Shown piece after piece: positions 5,067 to 5,860 of a stretch of DNA of 5,860 nucleotides (its first letter is position 1; each line of letters starts with the position of its first letter). Position numbers and translations under genes: made by a program. The notes below the pieces were generated by a model, which was not told where the DNA came from, made no database searches, and was given only the letters and a program-made list of their open reading frames with translations. Source of the DNA: an uncultured Clostridia bacterium (GTDB taxonomy: Bacteria; Bacillota; Clostridia; Oscillospirales; Ruminococcaceae); assembly GCA_937901465.1 (NCBI GenBank), contig CALGTU010000060.1:1-5860 (forward strand), in the 5' to 3' direction.

Positions 5067-5860
5067 TTAAATCTTTTCAAAATCAACTTTTCCGCTCGTG
5101 ATGCTATCCCATAAAGGAGACATCATTCTGCCTCTTTCGGCAACTTCCTTGACTGCAGAAATAATATAATCAATTTCTTCATCTGTTATTGTTTCATCTA
5201 TAGAAAGACGAAGTGAACCGTGTGCTACTTCATGGCAGAGTCCTAACGAGAGAAGAACATGAGAAGGGTCAAGTTCGCCTGATGTACATGCTGAACCCGA
5301 TGAAGCGGCTATTCCCTTTGCATCGAGAGAAAGAAGAAGGAATTCGCCTTCAATACCGAGAATTGAAATATTACAGTTTCCGCATAAACGCTTGTCCTTA
5401 TCGCCGTTGAGTCTTGTTCTGGGAATTGTTAAAAGACCGTCTATAAGGCGGTTTCTCTTTTCTGTAACCTTTGCTATCTTTTCGGGGATATTTTCTGTTG
5501 CGATTTCAAGAGCCTTTGCAAGTCCCACAATGGCGGGAACATTTTCTGTTCCTGCTCTGCGGTTTCTTTCCTGTGCACCGCCATGAACAAGGTTGGGAAC
5601 AAGTATTCCCTTTCTTATATAAAGGACGCCTATGCCCTTTTGTGCGTGGATTTTATGTCCCGAAAGAGAGAGCATATCTATACCTTGTTTCTTGACATCA
5701 ATTTCTACATTTCCTACCGCCTGAACAGCGTCTGTATGGAAAAGAACTCCCTTTTCCTTACAGATAGCAGCTATTTCTTCTATAGGCTGAATTGTTCCTA
5801 TTTCGTTATTCGCATACATAATTGTAACAAGTGCTGTATCTTCTCTGATTGCATTTTTAA
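5067..5860 (-). CDS. iscS: Cysteine desulfurase IscS/NifS, C-terminal part (cut by window edge)
   Basis: A pyridoxal-phosphate enzyme that takes sulfur from L-cysteine, leaving alanine, and passes the persulfide to the scaffold encoded next. About 264 codons are present; the reading frame stays open to the right edge (…AIREDTALVTIMYANNEIGTIQPI), so the ATG at 5819 is internal and the N-terminal third is missing. Visible are the HTDAVQAVG cofactor-binding segment, SLSGHKIHAQKG with the Schiff-base lysine (codon 5652-5654), GGAQERNRRAGTENVPAIVGL, and the mobile catalytic loop SSGSACTSGELDPSH with the sulfur-carrying cysteine (codon 5286-5288). The C-terminal LRLSIDETITDEEID is usual. The SACTSG loop is of the group I (IscS/NifS) type, not the SufS type. 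Together with iscU 16 bp downstream this forms an operon; its promoter and any iscR are outside the window. Confidence 0.95.
   Translation of the reverse strand, partial: KNAIREDTALVTIMYANNEIGTIQPIEEIAAICKEKGVLFHTDAVQAVGNVEIDVKKQGIDMLSLSGHKIHAQKGIGVLYIRKGILVPNLVHGGAQERNRRAGTENVPAIVGLAKALEIATENIPEKIAKVTEKRNRLIDGLLTIPRTRLNGDKDKRLCGNCNISILGIEGEFLLLSLDAKGIAASSGSACTSGELDPSHVLLSLGLCHEVAHGSLRLSIDETITDEEIDYIISAVKEVAERGRMMSPLWDSITSGKVDFEKI

Overview
The window looks like ordinary chromosome from a low-GC Gram-positive bacterium of the class Clostridia. The evidence is the A+T-rich sequence with strong AGGAGG-type ribosome binding sites and TATAAT promoters, a full-length SpoIIE sporulation phosphatase (so an endospore former or a close relative), and an IscS/NifS then IscU/NifU pair of clostridial type. 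The class-level placement is inferred from protein character, not from a database search.

Layout from left to right. (1) Positions 1-501, minus strand: the first 167 residues of the glycogen branching enzyme GlgB, which runs off the left edge. (2) 502-684: intergenic, holding a candidate glgB promoter, several palindromes and a perfect 15-bp inverted repeat 88 bp apart. No convincing terminator for spoIIE is seen there. (3) 685-2964, minus strand: spoIIE, with a membrane domain, a Cys cluster and a PP2C phosphatase domain. (4) 2965-3098: intergenic, with a possible Spo0A-controlled promoter and the 3' half of the rsmA terminator. (5) 3099-3950, minus strand: rsmA (ksgA), the 16S rRNA dimethyladenosine transferase; its stop codon lies inside its own terminator hairpin. 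(6) 3951-4072: intergenic, with back-to-back promoters for rsmA and for the divergent deaminase gene. (7) 4073-4561, plus strand: a dCMP deaminase of the ComEB type. (8) 4593-4624: a bidirectional terminator between two converging genes. (9) 4628-5050 and 5067 to beyond 5860, minus strand: iscU/nifU preceded by the 3' part of iscS/nifS, a cysteine desulfurase and scaffold operon for Fe-S cluster assembly.

The genes belong to unrelated housekeeping or developmental pathways: glycogen synthesis, sporulation, ribosome maturation, dUMP/dTTP supply and Fe-S clusters. They form at least four transcription units; only iscS-iscU is a clear operon. For three genes the best start differs from the longest open frame: spoIIE (ATG at 2964), rsmA (ATG at 3950) and the deaminase (ATG at 4073).

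I see no mobile element, CRISPR array, RNA gene or novel multi-gene system. The parts that deserve a second look are regulatory: the inverted repeat around the glgB promoter, a Fur-family-like palindrome over its -35 element, a 0A-box-like site upstream of spoIIE, and the terminator built into the end of rsmA.
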